Below are positions 5,653 through 7,242 of a stretch of 7,242 nucleotides of DNA, one piece after another; positions within the stretch are counted from its first letter, which is position 1; each line of letters opens with the position of its first letter. The position numbers and the translations under genes are program-made. This DNA comes from Alphaproteobacteria bacterium (GTDB taxonomy: Bacteria; Pseudomonadota; Alphaproteobacteria; Rhodobacterales; Rhodobacteraceae). The notes under the pieces were generated by a model, which saw only the letters and a list, made by a program, of their open reading frames with translations, had not been told where the DNA came from and did not search any database. The stretch is from assembly GCA_003696705.1 (NCBI GenBank), contig RFGD01000183.1:1-7242 (forward strand). The letters run 5' to 3'.

Positions 5653-7242
5653 TACAGATCAAGTCCAGAGAATCGGCCGCCTCCGGCCCCAACCGGAACC
5701 GGCCCTACGCGTTCGGCGACGAGCGGGCTTCGCTTCGGGGTCCCGGGATCGTCGGCCTCGCCCTGGCTGCCATCGCCACCTACTTCAGCCAGTTCTTCAA
5801 TTCGGCCGAAGCCGCGGCCCCGGGCGCCGAGGATGATGCCCGCGGCCCGGAAGCGCCCGGCGAACAGATGACGCGGGAAGCGCCGAGGACCCAGGCGCCG
5901 GTCCGCCTCGAGGAAGGCGGGGGAAACCCGGCGGCCGAGGATGTCCCGACGACCGACGTTGTCGAGGCCGAGGGTCGCACGGTCCTTCACTTTCCGCGCG
6001 CCACGCTGGGGTCGGGGTGGTTCACCCAGACCGTCAGCGTCATCGAGCCCGGTCCCGGCTTCTCGATCCACGCGCCGGTCGCCTCGAATTCCGACCGTCC
6101 GCCCGTGGCGCTGCCGGACCCGACCCAGGGCGGCGGGGCGCCCAGCGGCGCAGCCGCCGGCGGTGCGGCAACGACCGGGCAGCGCGCGCGCGATGCGAAC
6201 GCCGACGCCGAGGAAGAGCGCAACCGCGCGCCTCAGCGGCGGGGACCGGTCGAGCTTGGAGAGATGACGGTCTGCCCGGCCTTCCTCATCACGGTCGGGA
6301 TGCTCCTCGAAGGTGCCTCCGATGCCGACGGGGACACGCTTTCGGTCACGGACCTCGTGGCGTCATCGGGCACGCTGACCCCGACCGACGGCGGGTGGCT
6401 CTATACCCCCGACCCGACGGTCACGGGGCCGGTGGTCCTGAGCTACCAGATCACCGACGGCAAGGACGGAACCGCCCAGACCGCGCATTTCGAACTGGTG
6501 CCGAACACGATCGAAGGCACGAACAACAGCGATCTTCTGGTCGGCAGCGAGTGCATCGACCAGATCGACGGCATGGACGGCGACGACAACATCGTTGCGC
6601 GCGGCGGCAATGACATCATCCGCGGCGGCGACGGCGACGACCACATAGTCGGCGGCGGCGGCGACGACACCATCTTCGCGGGCGCGGGCGACGACATCGT
6701 CTACGCCGGCGCAGGCGACGATGTCGTGTTCGGCGGCACCGGCAATGACTGGATCATCGCCGGGTCGGGCGACGACGTCGTCTACGGCGAAGAAGGCAAC
6801 GACACGATCGAGGGCGACGGCGGCAAGGACATCCTGTTCGGGGGCGAAGGAAACGACACCATCTCGGACGGCAGCGGTGCCGACGTCGTCGACGCCGGAC
6901 AGGGCGACGATCTTGTCATGGCCACGGCCGACCAGTCGCGCGACGCCCTGGCCGGCGGCGCCGGCGAAGACACCCTCGACGCTTCGGACGGCGACACCGA
7001 CGTGACCGTCGACCTCTCGGCCGGCACGGTCGAGATGGGCGACGCGCCGGCCGACGCCATCTCGGGCTTCGAGCAGCTCGTGACCGGCGACGGCGACGAC
7101 ACCGTCCTTGGCGACGACGAGGCCACGCGGATCGAGACGGCCGCCGGCGACGACGAAGTGACGGACGGCGCGGGCGCCGACGTCGTGGATGCCGGCGACG
7201 GCGATGACCGTGTGATCGTGGCGGCAGATTCCGACGCGGACA
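5649..7242 (+). CDS. RTX protein with N-terminal membrane segment and cadherin-like domain (3' end outside window)
   Basis: The frame is open for 531 codons to the window edge. Parts in order: basic N-terminus (1-32; K5, R7, R16, R18, R26, R30), one hydrophobic segment (33-50), Pro/Ala/Gly/Glu-rich disordered-looking linker (54-200) with a small ordered-looking island at 109-148, cadherin-like domain (about 200-287) with GASDADGDTLSVTDL and VLSYQITDGKDGTAQTA, then about 13 RTX nonapeptides (290-426) and a more degenerate RTX region to the edge. RTX units indicate a Ca2+-binding extracellular protein. The hydrophobic N-terminal segment is unusual for a type I substrate, which normally carries only a C-terminal signal. 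It could be a membrane anchor or a Sec signal peptide (possible cleavage after NSAEA). Two cysteines occur (C209, C302). ATG 5649 overlaps the transporter stop, so the gene is coupled to the exporter. It sits where a HlyD-type adaptor often occurs but has no adaptor features. I do not recognise a named family; adhesin, surface-layer or export-accessory roles are all possible. Confidence 0.85.
   Translation, partial: MIQIKSRESAASGPNRNRPYAFGDERASLRGPGIVGLALAAIATYFSQFFNSAEAAAPGAEDDARGPEAPGEQMTREAPRTQAPVRLEEGGGNPAAEDVPTTDVVEAEGRTVLHFPRATLGSGWFTQTVSVIEPGPGFSIHAPVASNSDRPPVALPDPTQGGGAPSGAAAGGAATTGQRARDANADAEEERNRAPQRRGPVELGEMTVCPAFLITVGMLLEGASDADGDTLSVTDLVASSGTLTPTDGGWLYTPDPTVTGPVVLSYQITDGKDGTAQTAHFELVPNTIEGTNNSDLLVGSECIDQIDGMDGDDNIVARGGNDIIRGGDGDDHIVGGGGDDTIFAGAGDDIVYAGAGDDVVFGGTGNDWIIAGSGDDVVYGEEGNDTIEGDGGKDILFGGEGNDTISDGSGADVVDAGQGDDLVMATADQSRDALAGGAGEDTLDASDGDTDVTVDLSAGTVEMGDAPADAISGFEQLVTGDGDDTVLGDDEATRIETAAGDDEVTDGAGADVVDAGDGDDRVIVAADSDAD
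5745..5798 (+). other. Single hydrophobic segment, putative signal anchor or signal peptide
   Basis: Residues 33-50 of the third gene read GIVGLALAAIATYFSQFF, uncharged and flanked on the N-side by six basic residues within 30 positions. The positive-inside rule predicts a cytoplasmic N-terminus and the rest of the protein outside. The NSAEAAAPG that follows offers small residues compatible with signal peptidase I cleavage. The long 32-residue N-region favours an uncleaved anchor, but this cannot be decided by eye. Confidence 0.7.
6246..6510 (+). other. Cadherin-like (tandem-95/VCBS type) domain in the third gene
   Basis: The encoded segment follows the common scheme 'l.G.t....l...LL.GAsDaDGDtLsVt.l..ssGtlt...gGw.YtP......gpv.lsYqItDGkgGta...a.f.lv' found once or many times in bacterial adhesins and RTX proteins. 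One copy is present before the RTX array. The strand usually reading 'EdtaltiT' is replaced by TVCPAFLIT, which introduces C209. Confidence 0.8.
6513..6926 (+). repeat. RTX nonapeptide array in the third gene (about 13 units)
   Basis: After the lead-in IEGTNNSDLLVG, consecutive nine-residue units follow with almost no interruption: GGNDIIRGG, DGDDHIVGG, GGDDTIFAG, AGDDIVYAG, AGDDVVFGG, TGNDWIIAG, SGDDVVYGE, EGNDTIEGD, GGKDILFGG, EGNDTISDG, SGADVVDAG. This is a regular Ca2+ beta-roll with a 27-base DNA period, more uniform than block 1 of the peroxidase. C302 lies in the lead-in just before the regular units. Confidence 0.94.

Noticed and set aside
5478..6071. Minus-strand open frame of 197 codons across the exporter/third-gene junction
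   Set aside because: It opposes two well-supported coding frames, shows no motif, and is explained by high GC. No promoter or ribosome site was seen.
6017..6613. Plus-strand open frame of 198 codons inside the third gene
   Set aside because: The product is Arg/Gly/His-rich, typical of a shifted frame in GC-rich DNA. The frame starting at 5649 carries the cadherin-like and RTX domains through the same bases.
6567..6926. Short tandem DNA repeat resembling a CRISPR or minisatellite (27-base period)
   Set aside because: The period is exactly nine codons and the variation follows RTX protein constraints; there are no conserved repeats separated by unique spacers.
5649..7242. Third gene as a HlyD/PrtE membrane-fusion adaptor
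   Set aside because: A single N-terminal membrane segment fits, but there is no lipoyl/hairpin coiled coil or HlyD signature. Instead a cadherin-like domain and RTX repeats are present.

Overview
The window is GC-rich DNA with strong G/C third-position codon bias. Its gene content is typical of a marine or soil alphaproteobacterium, and Rhodobacterales or Rhizobiales relatives are the likeliest source. This placement is inferred from composition and the PrtD/RTX gene style; there is no rRNA or other phylogenetic marker. All three genes lie on the + strand and nearly all bases are coding.

Region 1 (1-3777) is the 3' end of a very large, cysteine-free secreted protein. It opens in the last conserved helix of an animal-type haem peroxidase domain (DGDRFYYL motif). 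A jelly-roll, carbohydrate-binding-like domain follows, then a first block of Ca2+-binding RTX nonapeptides, a mixed RTX/beta region, a cadherin/Ig-like domain, a second RTX block, and a serralysin-type C-terminus ending in a type I secretion signal. The catalytic part lies upstream of the window.

Region 2 (3778-3843) is a 66-base spacer with a perfect 10-bp GC-rich hairpin just after the stop codon. It is probably a leaky terminator or an mRNA-stabilising stem that sets the ratio of peroxidase to transporter.

Region 3 (3844-5652) is a complete PrtD/HlyB-class ABC transporter, the inner-membrane ATPase of a type I secretion system. It is very likely the exporter of the upstream peroxidase.

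Region 4 (5649-7242, open at the right edge) overlaps the transporter stop codon by ATGA. It does not encode the periplasmic adaptor (HlyD/PrtE) often found there. It encodes another RTX protein with an unusual front end: a basic cytoplasmic-like N-terminus, one hydrophobic segment, a Pro/Ala/Gly-rich linker, a cadherin-like domain, then RTX repeats. It also contains two cysteines, whereas none is visible in the peroxidase.

Taken together, the window looks like an export locus for an extracellular calcium-dependent haem peroxidase, with a second, possibly membrane-tethered RTX protein translationally coupled to the exporter. No HlyD adaptor, TolC protein, RNA gene, mobile element or CRISPR array is visible. 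The most unusual item is the third gene. The likely biochemical theme is extracellular oxidation (halide, Mn(II) or phenolic chemistry), but that is inference.
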